Shown: one piece after another, positions 25,233 to 33,263 of the stretch | Numbering within the stretch: the stretch's first letter is position 1 | Layout of the letters: each line of letters starts with the position of its first letter | NCBI GenBank assembly: GCA_016190175.1 | Contig: JACPRC010000147.1 | Coordinates: 1-64,000 of the forward strand | From: Planctomycetota bacterium | GTDB lineage: Bacteria; Planctomycetota; MHYJ01; JACPRB01 | Direction of reading: 5' to 3' | Length of the DNA: 64,000 nucleotides | Notes under the pieces: generated by a model | The model's input: only the letters and a program-made list of their open reading frames with translations | Told to the model about the DNA's origin: nothing | Databases searched by the model: none | Translations under genes and position numbers: made by a program

Positions 25233-27179
25233 TTAGCGGACGTGCAACTGCCCCGCGGGCGATTCGGAGGCCAGGCGCCGGACGAGGTCGAAGAGATCCG
25301 ACGCCGAGAGCCGCGCGCGATGGACCGGCGAGAGGACGGCGCGCGCCGAGGGCACGAGGGTCTGGAAGCGCCGCTCGACGGCGAGCACGTCCGCGGGCAC
25401 GTTCTTCTCGGAGGGCCTCGCGTGCGTCCCCTCCGAATACGCGCCGACCGCTTCGAGGAGTCCGCGCGCCCGCGGGTACATCTGCGCGTCGATCCGCGCG
25501 AAGCGGGCCGCCGCGTCCTCCGAAGGATAGTCCTCCAGCGCCGCCCGCAGGCCGTGCTTCCCGCTCTCCTCCTTCACGCGGAAGAAGAGGTAGGACATGA
25601 TCCGGAAGGCGAGCCGCTGCGCGTCCTCGTCCTCCACCATCTCGCGTCCGCGCATGAGGCGCACCACCTCGTTGAGCCCGCAGACGCCGACGACGAACGC
25701 GAGGTCGTCGAACCGGAGCGCGCCCGCGCCGTTGGAGCCCCATCCCAGCTCGTGGCCGAACGTGCGCGTCGGCGCGTGGACGAAGCGCCGCAGGAGCCGC
25801 CGCTTCTGGAGGTGGGCCTTCACCGCGAGGTCGATCCCCGCCTCGAGCTCCGCGTAGAACTCGGAGCCCGCTTCGCTCCGGTAGAACGCCTGCGGCAGGT
25901 TCAGGGTCACCGCCTGGGCGACGGCGAACCAGTCGTCCGGTCCGCGCGCGCCCCCGAACCGCGAAAGGCGGTCCGCCGACCGGTCGAACAGGAAGAGCAT
26001 TCCGCCGCGCTCCGCCGCCAGGCGGCACGCCTCGCGCAGGAGGCGTTCCGACGACCCCGCCACCACCTCCCGGTCCGGCCACTCGGCGCGCCCCGGCACG
26101 GCGCGCCACTCCGCGAGGATCTCGTCGGCGAAGCGCCCGTCCTCGAGCTCGATCCCCGCGATCGACCCGCCCAGCGCCGGAAGGAGCTGTTCCGCCTCCT
26201 CGCCGGCGTTCCCGGGAAGCCCCGCGTAGGCCGCCCCGAGACGCAGGAACTCGACGCCGCCCGAGAAGTAGCGCCGCGCGTGCTCCGCCACGCTCGCGAG
26301 CTGCGCCGTGAGCGCCCGCGCCGCCGTCGCGGGCTCCTCGAGCGCGCGGAACCCAGGCGCCCGCAGGCCGTGCCGTCGCACGTACCCGACCGACGGCGCC
26401 AGCCACCAGAGCTTGAGCGGCGCCTCGAGGCCGTGGACGTGGATCCGGCCCTCGAGGTGCGCATCCGCGACGTCGCGGCTCAGGATTTCCTGCAGCGCGT
26501 ACTGCCGCATCGTCGTCTCGCCGATCGTCCGGCAGAGCCCATCCGGATCGACGTGCGCCACGCCCTCCTCGTCGCCGAAGAGGAGCCCGAGATCGTATTT
26601 CGGGAGGCCCACGACGAGCTGCTTGCGGAGCTTCGATCCGAACCCGCGGTCGATCAGTTCGTGGTTCACGAGCTCGCGGATGAGGGTGGAGGCGACGCGG
26701 TGCATCCCCAGGCGGAAGATCCTCTGCTCGACCGCCGCGGCGATCTCGTCGGCGGCGGTCGGATCGAGTCCGGCCTCCTTGGCGAGCGCGGAGCTGATCC
26801 TCCCCCGGCCCCACGTGCTCAGCTCGTCGCGGCTGGCCCCTTCCACGAGGAGCGAGTTCGCCGGGAACAGCTCGGCCGGGACCGGCGCGGCGCCGTCCTG
26901 CGGCGGCTTCCGCATGAACGTCCGCGCGATCGCCTCGTTCCCCGTCTGGAGCAGGACCTTCTCGACGAGCTGCCGGATGTCGTCGCTCGACGGCACTTCC
27001 GCGCCGCCGTGCCGCTCGAGGTAGAGCGTCACGACCCCGGCGAGGTCCCGCCCGACGGAGGGCTGCTCCTGGCCCGCGGCCCGGGCCGCGCGCGCGATCG
27101 CCTCCGCGATCTTGGCCTCGTCGTACGCGACGACGTGCCCGTCCCGCTTCCGGATCCGGTCGATCTTCCGAAGGGTCAT
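25233..27179 (-). CDS. ATP-cone NrdD-like protein lacking catalytic residues
   Basis: A 648-residue protein. An N-terminal ATP-cone (about 1-95, KRDGHVVAYDEAKIAEAI) precedes a domain related to anaerobic ribonucleotide reductase: VTLNLPQAFY, and FVVGVCGLNEVVRLMRG matches the NrdD GLNEA signature. The place where NrdD has the paired active-site cysteines (CCRL) reads DRSADRLSRFGG. The C-terminal glycyl-radical motif and its zinc cysteines are missing. It is therefore unlikely to reduce nucleotides; a nucleotide-sensing role is an inference. It lies 16 nt after nrdR, a normal partner of reductase genes. Confidence 0.8.
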   Translation of the reverse strand: MTLRKIDRIRKRDGHVVAYDEAKIAEAIARAARAAGQEQPSVGRDLAGVVTLYLERHGGAEVPSSDDIRQLVEKVLLQTGNEAIARTFMRKPPQDGAAPVPAELFPANSLLVEGASRDELSTWGRGRISSALAKEAGLDPTAADEIAAAVEQRIFRLGMHRVASTLIRELVNHELIDRGFGSKLRKQLVVGLPKYDLGLLFGDEEGVAHVDPDGLCRTIGETTMRQYALQEILSRDVADAHLEGRIHVHGLEAPLKLWWLAPSVGYVRRHGLRAPGFRALEEPATAARALTAQLASVAEHARRYFSGGVEFLRLGAAYAGLPGNAGEEAEQLLPALGGSIAGIELEDGRFADEILAEWRAVPGRAEWPDREVVAGSSERLLREACRLAAERGGMLFLFDRSADRLSRFGGARGPDDWFAVAQAVTLNLPQAFYRSEAGSEFYAELEAGIDLAVKAHLQKRRLLRRFVHAPTRTFGHELGWGSNGAGALRFDDLAFVVGVCGLNEVVRLMRGREMVEDEDAQRLAFRIMSYLFFRVKEESGKHGLRAALEDYPSEDAAARFARIDAQMYPRARGLLEAVGAYSEGTHARPSEKNVPADVLAVERRFQTLVPSARAVLSPVHRARLSASDLFDLVRRLASESPAGQLHVR

Positions 27180-27195
27180 CGGGGGTCCCGCCGCC

Positions 27196-27645
27196 CTACT
27201 TGAGCATCGGCTGCAGCTCGCGCATGAACTCCGCCACGTCCTGGAACTCGCGGTAGACGGAGGCGAACCGCACGTACGCCACGTGGTCCAGCGTTTTGAG
27301 CTCGCGCATCACGAGGTTGCCGATCGCCTTCGACTTCACCTCGCGGTCGTGCTTCTGGTACAGCTCCATCTCGATCTTGTTGACGATGTCGTCGATGCGC
27401 TGCACCGCGACCGGCCGCTTCTTGCACGCCGTCAGGAGCCCGCGGCGGATCTTCTCCCGGTCGAACACCTCCCGGCGGCCGTCCTTCTTGATCACGTAGA
27501 GCGTGATCTGCTCCACCTGCTCGTACGTCGTGAACCGCTTGCGGCAGGAGAGGCACACGCGGCGCCGCCGCACGGCACGGCCGTCGCCGGACGACCGCGA
27601 ATCGATGACGCGATCGTCGTCCTTCTTGCAGAACGGGCATCTCAT
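27196..27645 (-). CDS. nrdR: Transcriptional repressor NrdR
   Basis: A 149-residue repressor of ribonucleotide reductase genes. A zinc ribbon (C3, C6, C31, C34) binds DNA, and an ATP-cone (about 49-140, IKKDGRREVFDREKIRRGLL) senses dATP and ATP. The start MRCPFCKK is the family's canonical N-terminus. A promoter with TTGACT and TAGAGT lies just upstream. No NrdR box was confirmed by eye. Confidence 0.96.
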   Translation of the reverse strand: MRCPFCKKDDDRVIDSRSSGDGRAVRRRRVCLSCRKRFTTYEQVEQITLYVIKKDGRREVFDREKIRRGLLTACKKRPVAVQRIDDIVNKIEMELYQKHDREVKSKAIGNLVMRELKTLDHVAYVRFASVYREFQDVAEFMRELQPMLK

Positions 27646-27656
27646 CGGCTGGGACA

Positions 27657-27684
27657 ACTCTATCAGCGGGCGCGCAAAAGTCAA
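27657..27684 (-). promoter_or_regulatory. Promoter of nrdR
   Basis: On the minus strand, -35 TTGACT (27679-27684) and -10 TAGAGT (27657-27662) are 16 nt apart. The -10 ends 11 nt before the nrdR ATG, giving a leader of only a few bases. Confidence 0.55.
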
Positions 27685-27745
27685 TGTCCGCCCCGCCGCG
27701 GAGGCACGGAGACTCCCATCTCCAGGGAGCGGAACCGGGCCAGGG

Positions 27746-27988
27746 TCAGCACAGGAGCCAGCGCACGCCGAAACAGGCCCATGCGGCCGCCAGCGCCGCC
27801 GCCGCGAGATCCAGCGCCGCGCCCACGCGCATCATGCGCGGGATCGAGACGTACCCGCTCCCGAAGACGATCGCGTACGCCGGACACGCGTCGAACCTCG
27901 GGACGTGATGCAGCGGCGTGTCGAGGAGGAGGAGCGCGGAGAACGCCGCGAGCCCCGCGGCCAGGCCCGCGATCTTCCCGCGCGTCAT
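27746..27988 (-). pseudogene. Internally deleted DASS-type anion transporter remnant
   Basis: An 80-residue open frame. Residues 1-30 look like the first helix and loop of a DASS (SLC13-type) sodium/anion symporter. Residues 34-80 match the family's C-terminus (PAYAIVFGSGYVSIPRMMRVG then a last helix). Some 400 residues normally in between are missing, so transport is implausible. It overlaps the preceding lipoprotein gene by 4 nt (ATGA). A short functional membrane protein cannot be excluded. Confidence 0.5.
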
Positions 27989-28674
27989 CGCTTGGAGCTC
28001 ACGTGCTCCCGGAGGACGCGCAGGACCGCGGCGGGGTCTGCGGCGAGCACCACGAAGACGAAGGAGCGGCCCGCCGCCGCCGCCACGCCCGCCCGCGGCG
28101 AGGGCGAGCGCGAAAGCCAGGAGAGCATCTCGGCCGATGCCGCGGGACTCACGATCTCGCCGCGCCCGAGCGAATCGAGGAGGCGTCCGTACTCGCGCGG
28201 CACCCCGGCCCCGCCCGCCTCCGAGCGCTCCATCCCGGCGGAGCGCATGCGCCGGGCGACGCCTTCCGGACCTCCCGCCTGATGGACGAGGTTGCCCCGC
28301 GCGACCGGGTCGCCCGCGATCATCAGGTCGATCATGCGCCGGATCGACGCCTTCTTCCCGAGGAGGGCCGCGACCTCCGGTCCGGGCTCGGCGCCGGGCA
28401 CGGCGTCCACCGTGCGCTCGTCGTCGAGTCGGTAGCGTCCCTCCGCCGAATCGCGGACCACGGCGACGAGCACCGGAATCGCGATCGCATCGCCGGCGGG
28501 AAGCGCGTCCTCGCCGCGGATCTCGATGGTCTCCCCGTCCTGGAGATCGCGGTAGAAGACCCCTCCCCCCGTCTCGCCGAGCGCCGCGTGGAGGTTGCGT
28601 CCGAGCGCCCCCAGCGACTCCATGGGGGAAGGCGGATTGCATCCCGCGAGCAGGAGGAGCAGGATGCGCCGCAT
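27985..28674 (-). CDS. Beta-lactamase-fold lipoprotein, probably inactive
   Basis: A 229-residue lipoprotein: RRILLLLLAGC gives a lipobox with Cys12. The body follows the class A beta-lactamase (serine hydrolase) plan, with FYRDLQDGETIEI, a PVLVAVV helix and LIAGDPVARGNLVHQAGG. The catalytic SxxK site is replaced by about DAIA (62-65), and the SDN loop reads GDP (121-123), so hydrolysis is not expected. It may act as a binding protein. A TAGGAT box lies 8 nt before the ATG. Confidence 0.7.
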   Translation of the reverse strand: MRRILLLLLAGCNPPSPMESLGALGRNLHAALGETGGGVFYRDLQDGETIEIRGEDALPAGDAIAIPVLVAVVRDSAEGRYRLDDERTVDAVPGAEPGPEVAALLGKKASIRRMIDLMIAGDPVARGNLVHQAGGPEGVARRMRSAGMERSEAGGAGVPREYGRLLDSLGRGEIVSPAASAEMLSWLSRSPSPRAGVAAAAGRSFVFVVLAADPAAVLRVLREHVSSKR

Positions 28675-28682
28675 GGGACCGT

Positions 28683-28688
28683 ATCCTA
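28683..28688 (-). promoter_or_regulatory. -10 box of the lipoprotein gene
   Basis: TAGGAT on the minus strand ends 8 nt before the ATG at 28674 and overlaps the end of mnmE. It is consistent with a near-leaderless transcript. Confidence 0.4.
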
Positions 28689-29924
28689 CTATTTGCCGAT
28701 GCAGAAGCGGGAGAAAATCCGGGAGAGGACCTCGTCCGCGACGGAGCGCCCCGTCACCGCCCCGATCGCATCCGCCGCGGCCCGCAGGTCCGCCGCGCGC
28801 AGCGCCGGATCCGGCGCCTCCTCCGCGCGCGCGAGCGCCGCCGCCGCCTCGCGCAGAGAGGCCGCCTGCCGGAGGCCCGCATGGACCCCCGATCCGTCGC
28901 GCGTCTCGCGCAGCCGGCGACCGAGTTCGGCCCGCAGTTCCGCGACGCCCTCGCCCGTCTTCGCCGAGACGCGCAGACCGCCGGGCACGCGTGCGAGGTC
29001 GCACTTGTTCACGACCCGCAGCGAAGGCCGATCGACCGGCGGGGGAAGGTCGGCCGGCCGCGTCGCGTCGACGACGACGAGGATGAGGTCCGCCTCCGCG
29101 AGCGCCGCACGGGCGCGATCGACTGCCGCGGCATCGGCCCCCGCCGCCTCCTGGGCCCCCGCGGCGTCGAGGATCCGGATGCCGTCGACCTCGCCATCGA
29201 GGACGTCGCGGGTGGTGCCCGGGACGTCCGACACGATGGCGTCCGATCCCGTAAGCCGGTTGAAGAGGAGCGTCTTGCCGACGTTGGGGACGCCCCAGAG
29301 CAGGACCGAAGGACGCGGCTCCTCCGCCCCCCGCTCCGCGCATACGAGCGGGGCGAGCCGCTCCCGGAGTTCCCGGATCCGCGCGTCCGGCCGGACGTCC
29401 TCCTCCGCGAAGTCGAGGGAGGCCTCGATGCCGGCGCACAGGTCGAGGAGGTCCTCCTCGATCCGGCGCAGCGGGCGGGAGAGCTCGCCGTCGAGCCGGG
29501 CGCGCGCGGCGCGCGCCTCGTGGGCGTCCCGGGCCGCGATGAGGGCCTGCACCGCCTCCGCCTGCGCGAGATCGATCCGCCCGTTCCGGTACGCGCGCAA
29601 CGTGAATTCGCCGGGTCCGGCGGGGCGGGCTCCGGCGGAAACGAGGGTGTCGACGAGGAGACGCAGGACCGGCGGCGAACCGGGCACGTGGAGTTCCGCC
29701 ACGTCTTCGCCCGTGTAGGAGGCGGGACCGGGCGTGAACCAGGCGGACGCGGGGAGCGTGAGACCGCCGGGGAGCCGGAGGGAGGTCCGCGCGACGGTCC
29801 GGCCGCGCGGGGACGCGCCGACGACGCCGCTCGCAAGCTCGAACGCGCGCGGCCCGCTCAGGCGGACGATCCCGCGCGCTCCGCCGCCCGGCGGAGAGGC
29901 GATGGCGACGATCGTGTCGGACAT
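28689..29924 (-). CDS. mnmE: tRNA uridine-34 modification GTPase MnmE
   Basis: A 411-residue enzyme that, with MnmG, modifies wobble uridines of tRNA. The N-terminal folate-binding domain (1-115, YTGEDVAELH), the G domain with P-loop GVPNVGKT (211-218) and switch PGTTRD (236-241), and the C-terminal FCIGK are all present. The G3 motif reads DAAG (253-256) where DTAG is usual. It is about 40 residues shorter than the common form. No mnmG is nearby. Confidence 0.93.
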   Translation of the reverse strand: MSDTIVAIASPPGGGARGIVRLSGPRAFELASGVVGASPRGRTVARTSLRLPGGLTLPASAWFTPGPASYTGEDVAELHVPGSPPVLRLLVDTLVSAGARPAGPGEFTLRAYRNGRIDLAQAEAVQALIAARDAHEARAARARLDGELSRPLRRIEEDLLDLCAGIEASLDFAEEDVRPDARIRELRERLAPLVCAERGAEEPRPSVLLWGVPNVGKTLLFNRLTGSDAIVSDVPGTTRDVLDGEVDGIRILDAAGAQEAAGADAAAVDRARAALAEADLILVVVDATRPADLPPPVDRPSLRVVNKCDLARVPGGLRVSAKTGEGVAELRAELGRRLRETRDGSGVHAGLRQAASLREAAAALARAEEAPDPALRAADLRAAADAIGAVTGRSVADEVLSRIFSRFCIGK

Positions 29925-29929
29925 GCAGC

Positions 29930-29995
29930 CACCAGCCTTCAGCCTTCAGCCTTCAGCCATCAGCCATCAGCTATCGGCGACCATCCCTCCGAGGG
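29930..29995. repeat. Heptamer repeat array upstream of mnmE
   Basis: About seven units alternating TCAGCCT and TCAGCCA run from 29930 to 29972 and close with a partial reverse unit (GAGGGCTGA, 29991-29999). It fills the gap between mnmE and the HTH-PilZ gene. Confidence 0.85.
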
Positions 29996-30024
29996 CTGAC
30001 GGCCCCCTGCTCGCCGCGCGGTTC

Positions 30025-30537
30025 CTACTTGAGGAACTGAAGCAGCTTGTCGCGCGACTCCTCGTCGACGGAGTCGAACTTCACCGCGAGGGCGAACTCG
30101 TCCTCGTTGTCCGAGAAGCGCACGAGCTTGCACCGGCACCGGAAGCCCTTGAGCTTGGGCCCGCCGATCTCGACGTCCAGCTTGAACCGGTCCATCGGAA
30201 GCGTGTGCTTCTTCGTCTCGAAGGAGCGCAGGAGCATGCCGGACATGGAGATCTCGTCCACCTCGACGGTGCCCTCGTCGTAGACCGTGTTGGTCCCGAT
30301 GACGACGCGGACCCTCCCGTCCAGCCCGGCCTTCTTCCGGACCGACTCGCGGCGGTTCGTGGTCACGAGGGCGGGGTGAAGATACCCCAGCTCGCGCGAG
30401 ACCTTGAAGACCTTCCGGACCGTCTCCTCCGCGAACGAGTCGCGGGTGTCCTTGTTCAGGATGCGGGAGACGGACCCCTGGTCGATCTTGCACACCCGCG
30501 CGATGTCCTCCTGCGTGACCTTCCTCTTTCCTTCCAT
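30025..30537 (-). CDS. LacI-type HTH fused to a PilZ domain
   Basis: A 170-residue protein of unusual build. Residues 7-53 form a LacI/PurR-type helix-turn-helix with hinge-like end (VTQEDIARVCKIDQGSVSRI, then ETVRKVFKVSRELGY). Residues 60-170 follow the PilZ pattern: R63-x3-R67 and E95-I-S-M-S-G100, then strands to KLLQFLK. PilZ domains bind cyclic di-GMP through RxxxR and [DN]xSxxG; here the second motif has Glu instead of Asp/Asn. The natural reading is a transcription factor gated by cyclic di-GMP, with the sugar-binding LacI core replaced. It stands alone downstream of yidC. Confidence 0.8.
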   Translation of the reverse strand: MEGKRKVTQEDIARVCKIDQGSVSRILNKDTRDSFAEETVRKVFKVSRELGYLHPALVTTNRRESVRKKAGLDGRVRVVIGTNTVYDEGTVEVDEISMSGMLLRSFETKKHTLPMDRFKLDVEIGGPKLKGFRCRCKLVRFSDNEDEFALAVKFDSVDEESRDKLLQFLK

Positions 30538-30578
30538 CCTTTCCTCCGACTATGTGCCCGCTTTCGGAAGTCTGTGCA

Positions 30579-30671
30579 GGGCCGCCGGGGCGGCCCCGGA
30601 CGAACGCGACCCGCAGGGTCGCATCCGTGTCGGGTTCCGCTCCTTCGGATCGGGCGGAACCCGATACGGAT
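30579..30671 (-). terminator. Three tandem hairpins after yidC
   Basis: Three stem-loops follow the yidC stop: 30623-30671 (18 bp with one mismatch), 30606-30622 (GCGACCC/GGGTCGC) and 30579-30596 (GGGCCG/CGGCCC). No T-tract is seen. They could stop transcription or protect the 3' end of the message. Confidence 0.5.
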
Positions 30672-30686
30672 TTCCGAACGCGAGCA

Positions 30687-32420
30687 CTATGGCGTCTTCG
30701 ATCCTTCCTTGGGCAGGAAGAACTTCTTGATCAGCTTGGTCTCCCCCATGCTGAGGAGCGAGTTGACGAAGAAGTAGAAGCTCAACCCGGAGGCCAGGCT
30801 GTAGCACATGACGCCGAAGACGACCGGCATGAACATCATCATCTTCTGCTGCGCCGCCATCTGCGGGTCGTCGGACCGCGGGGCGAAGTAGGACTGGAGG
30901 AACCAGGTCACCGTCATGATGATCGGCAGGAGGTTGAGGGCGTCGACGGTGAAGAAGAGCAGGTCCATCCCGGCCTGAAAGCTCACGAGACGGTCGGGCA
31001 TCGACAGGTCGTGGATCCAGAGGTAGAACGGCGTCTGGCGCAGGTCGTAGGCGCTGTCGAGCACGCCGTACATCCCGATGAAGATCGGGAGCTGGAGGAG
31101 CATCGGGAAGCACCCGGACATCGGGTTGATCTTCTGCTCGCGGAAGAGCTTCATCTGCTCCTGCCCGAACCGCTCCCGGTCGTCCTTGTACCGCTCCCGG
31201 AGGATCGCCAGCTTGGGACCGAGCTGCTGGATGCGGTACATCGACACCTGGCTCTTTTTCGAGAGCGGGAAGAGGAGCAGGCGGATCACGATCGTGGTGA
31301 AGAGGATCGCGATGCCGTAGTTCTTGAAGAGGGAGAAGCCGACGTTGAGGACGAAGAGGATGCCGACCGCGATGAAGTTGAAACCCGAGGGATCGTAGAT
31401 CTCCGAGAGCCCGCGCGGGACCTCGGACAGCTCCTGGCTGCGGATCGGCCCCAGGTAGACCGTGAACTCGAAGGCCTCGGCCTGCTTGCCGAGAATGAAG
31501 GGCTTCAGGGGGACGCTCGTCGTGATGTTGCGCTTTTCCCCCGTCTGCTTCCAGACGTTCCAGGGCAGGCACGCGAAGCGGAAGTCCTCCACGGCCTTGA
31601 CGTCCCGGTCGCCGGCGGGCACGAACACCGCCGCGAAGTAGCGGTTCTTGAGCCCCATCCAGTCGTTCCGGCCCTCCTGGACGACCTTCGGCTTGGCCGG
31701 GTCGTAGCCGACGTCCTTCGTCGAGATCGTCTCGAGGCTCCAACTGTCCGACTTCCTCAGCCCCACGAGCGCCTGGCAGTACTCTTCGTACCGGTAGTCG
31801 CTGTCGTGCGCGATGCCGCCGAAGGGGAGGATCTCCGGCTTGAGCTCCAGGGGCAGGGATTCCGGGTGGAGGTTGCGGAACTCGATGAGGAGCCGGAAGG
31901 CGCACCGCTTCTCGTCGAACGTGAAGACCTTCGAGAAAAGCCAGCGGTCCTGGACGGCATATTCGAACCGGATCTGCAGTTTCTCCCGGTCCACGGAGAC
32001 CCGCCAGTGGACCTGTTCGAGGGGGACCCCCGCCTGCGGCACCCGCACCGCGAAGTGGGGCCGGTCGGGCATGATGGGGACGAGGATCGGCACCGTGCCG
32101 CGGTCCGTCCGGAACAGGACGCGGTCCAGACCTCCGCCCTTGGACGTGTACGCGACCTCGTACCGCCCGAGGGTGACCATGCCCGAGACCGCGTCGAGCT
32201 CGCGCGGCTTGGAGACTTCCGGTGTGATCGTGGGCTTGCCCCCCTGGACCCGGCCGGCCAGGAGCGCGGGTTTCTCCGGCGCGGGCTGCGGGGCCGGTTT
32301 CGTCTGCGGGGTCGGAGAGGCGGGCTTCTCGGGAGGCCAGATCCACGGGGAGATCACGCCGATCCAGAGAAAGAACAGGAGCGTGCAGACGACGATCGTG
32401 ATCAGGCCGCGCTTTTCCAC
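30687..32420 (-). CDS. yidC: Membrane protein insertase YidC
   Basis: A 577-residue insertase of the long, Gram-negative type. An N-terminal anchor (7-25) and a Pro-rich linker precede a large periplasmic domain (about 60-335). The conserved core begins at about 345 with the FNFIAVGILFVLNVGF helix, the cytoplasmic hairpin KSQVSMYRIQQLGPKLAILR, and further helices (SGCFPMLLQLPIFIGMYGVL is one). It inserts proteins with or without Sec. The Trm112-like gene ends 4 nt upstream, so the two form an operon. Confidence 0.97.
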   Translation of the reverse strand: MEKRGLITIVVCTLLFFLWIGVISPWIWPPEKPASPTPQTKPAPQPAPEKPALLAGRVQGGKPTITPEVSKPRELDAVSGMVTLGRYEVAYTSKGGGLDRVLFRTDRGTVPILVPIMPDRPHFAVRVPQAGVPLEQVHWRVSVDREKLQIRFEYAVQDRWLFSKVFTFDEKRCAFRLLIEFRNLHPESLPLELKPEILPFGGIAHDSDYRYEEYCQALVGLRKSDSWSLETISTKDVGYDPAKPKVVQEGRNDWMGLKNRYFAAVFVPAGDRDVKAVEDFRFACLPWNVWKQTGEKRNITTSVPLKPFILGKQAEAFEFTVYLGPIRSQELSEVPRGLSEIYDPSGFNFIAVGILFVLNVGFSLFKNYGIAILFTTIVIRLLLFPLSKKSQVSMYRIQQLGPKLAILRERYKDDRERFGQEQMKLFREQKINPMSGCFPMLLQLPIFIGMYGVLDSAYDLRQTPFYLWIHDLSMPDRLVSFQAGMDLLFFTVDALNLLPIIMTVTWFLQSYFAPRSDDPQMAAQQKMMMFMPVVFGVMCYSLASGLSFYFFVNSLLSMGETKLIKKFFLPKEGSKTP

Positions 32421-32424
32421 CCGT

Positions 32425-32679
32425 CTATTTCCTCACATAGCGGAAGACAGCGCCGCACTTGCCGCACTTGAGCTCGTCGTCGTTCCAGTCCCGCTGGGTC
32501 GAGCACTTCGGGCACGGCCGCCGGGCCTCGTCGATCAGCATGATCGGGATGTCGTCCTTGATCGCGTAGATCAGTCCGCACTCCGCGTTCGCGCAGTGCA
32601 GCTCCTCCCCCTCGAGGCGCAGCTCGCTCTTGCAGAGCGCGCAGGCCATGATCTCCAGGAGGTCCTTCGGTATCGGCAT
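32425..32679 (-). CDS. Trm112-like double zinc-ribbon protein
   Basis: An 84-residue protein. The first half follows the Trm112/YcaR family (LLEIMACALCKSEL, then IKDDIPIMLIDEAR), with Cys pairs at about 13/16 and 28/33. A second zinc ribbon (CPKC...CGKC) follows at about 56-78. Trm112-like proteins are small partners that stabilise methyltransferases. GGGAG precedes the chosen ATG; an upstream in-frame start would fall over the promoter. Confidence 0.8.
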   Translation of the reverse strand: MPIPKDLLEIMACALCKSELRLEGEELHCANAECGLIYAIKDDIPIMLIDEARRPCPKCSTQRDWNDDELKCGKCGAVFRYVRK

Positions 32680-32711
32680 TCTCCTCTCCCTTCCGGTTCC
32701 GACGGCCATAA

Positions 32712-32739
32712 ACTATAGTCGATTCACCCATAAATGCAA
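32712..32739 (-). promoter_or_regulatory. Promoter of the Trm112-like/yidC operon
   Basis: On the minus strand, -35 TTGCAT (32734-32739) and -10 TATAGT (32712-32717) are 16 nt apart in an AT-rich stretch. The same TATAGTTTAT string occurs in the murB promoter. Confidence 0.6.
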
Positions 32740-32780
32740 TAGGATATGCACTTGTTCGGATGCAGAATGGGCCGCGGCGG

Positions 32781-33248
32781 CTACCGCAGGTCCGCGACGC
32801 CCTCGAGCCGCAGGAGGCTCCGCTTGAGCTCCGGACCGCCCCCGAAGCCGCCCAGCCGCCCACCGGCGGCGATGACGCGGTGTCAGGGGACCGCGAGACA
32901 GATCCGGTTGGCGCCCATCGCCTGCCCCACGGCGCGCGCGGACCCCCGCCCCGCCCGTGCGGCGACCTCCCCGTACGTGAGGAGCCGGCCGCGCGGGATC
33001 GACATGACGACGTCGTAGACGGCCCGCCGGAACGGCGTGGCCCAGGAGAGATCGAGCGGCACGCGGGGAAACTCACCGCTCTCGAAATAGCCCTCGACCG
33101 CCTTCCGGAAACGCCGCACGGTCCCCGGGTCGCGCCGGGCGTCCGGATCGCGCTTCGGCCGGAACGACAGTTCCACGAGAGCGCCGTCCTCGACGACGAC
33201 GAGACACTCCCCCACGGGCGTAGAGAACCGGTCGAAGGCCCGATCCAT
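32781..33248 (-). CDS. ogt: Methylated-DNA-cysteine methyltransferase with in-frame TGA at the catalytic residue (probable selenoprotein)
   Basis: A 155-residue O6-alkylguanine repair protein. Residues 70-121 match the family closely (TPFRRAVYDVVMSIPRGRLL, then SARAVGQAMGANRICLAVP). The next codon, 32885-32883, is TGA exactly where the PCHRV active-site Cys belongs. The frame resumes with HRVIAAGGRLGGFGGGPELK and ends at a normal TAG. Starting 12 nt after TGA, GCCGCC and GGCGGC form a 6-bp stem with loop GGTG (32870-32855), which fits a bacterial SECIS. The likely product has selenocysteine at 122. A Cys-codon mutation or sequencing error is the alternative. TATGAT lies 9 nt before the ATG. 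Confidence 0.8.
32855..32870 (-). promoter_or_regulatory. SECIS-like hairpin after the MGMT TGA codon
   Basis: The message just after the TGA can form GCCGCC-GGTG-GGCGGC. The apical loop begins 19 nt after TGA and starts with GG; bacterial SECIS loops usually lie about 16-37 nt downstream with a G in the first two loop positions. In G+C-rich DNA such stems are not rare, so this is supporting evidence only. Confidence 0.55.
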
Positions 33249-33257
33249 GACGCGCGG

Positions 33258-33263
33258 ATCATA
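33258..33263 (-). promoter_or_regulatory. -10 box of the MGMT gene
   Basis: TATGAT on the minus strand ends 9 nt before the ATG at 33248, predicting a near-leaderless message. It forms a divergent pair with the TAGAAT box at 33296. Confidence 0.4.
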
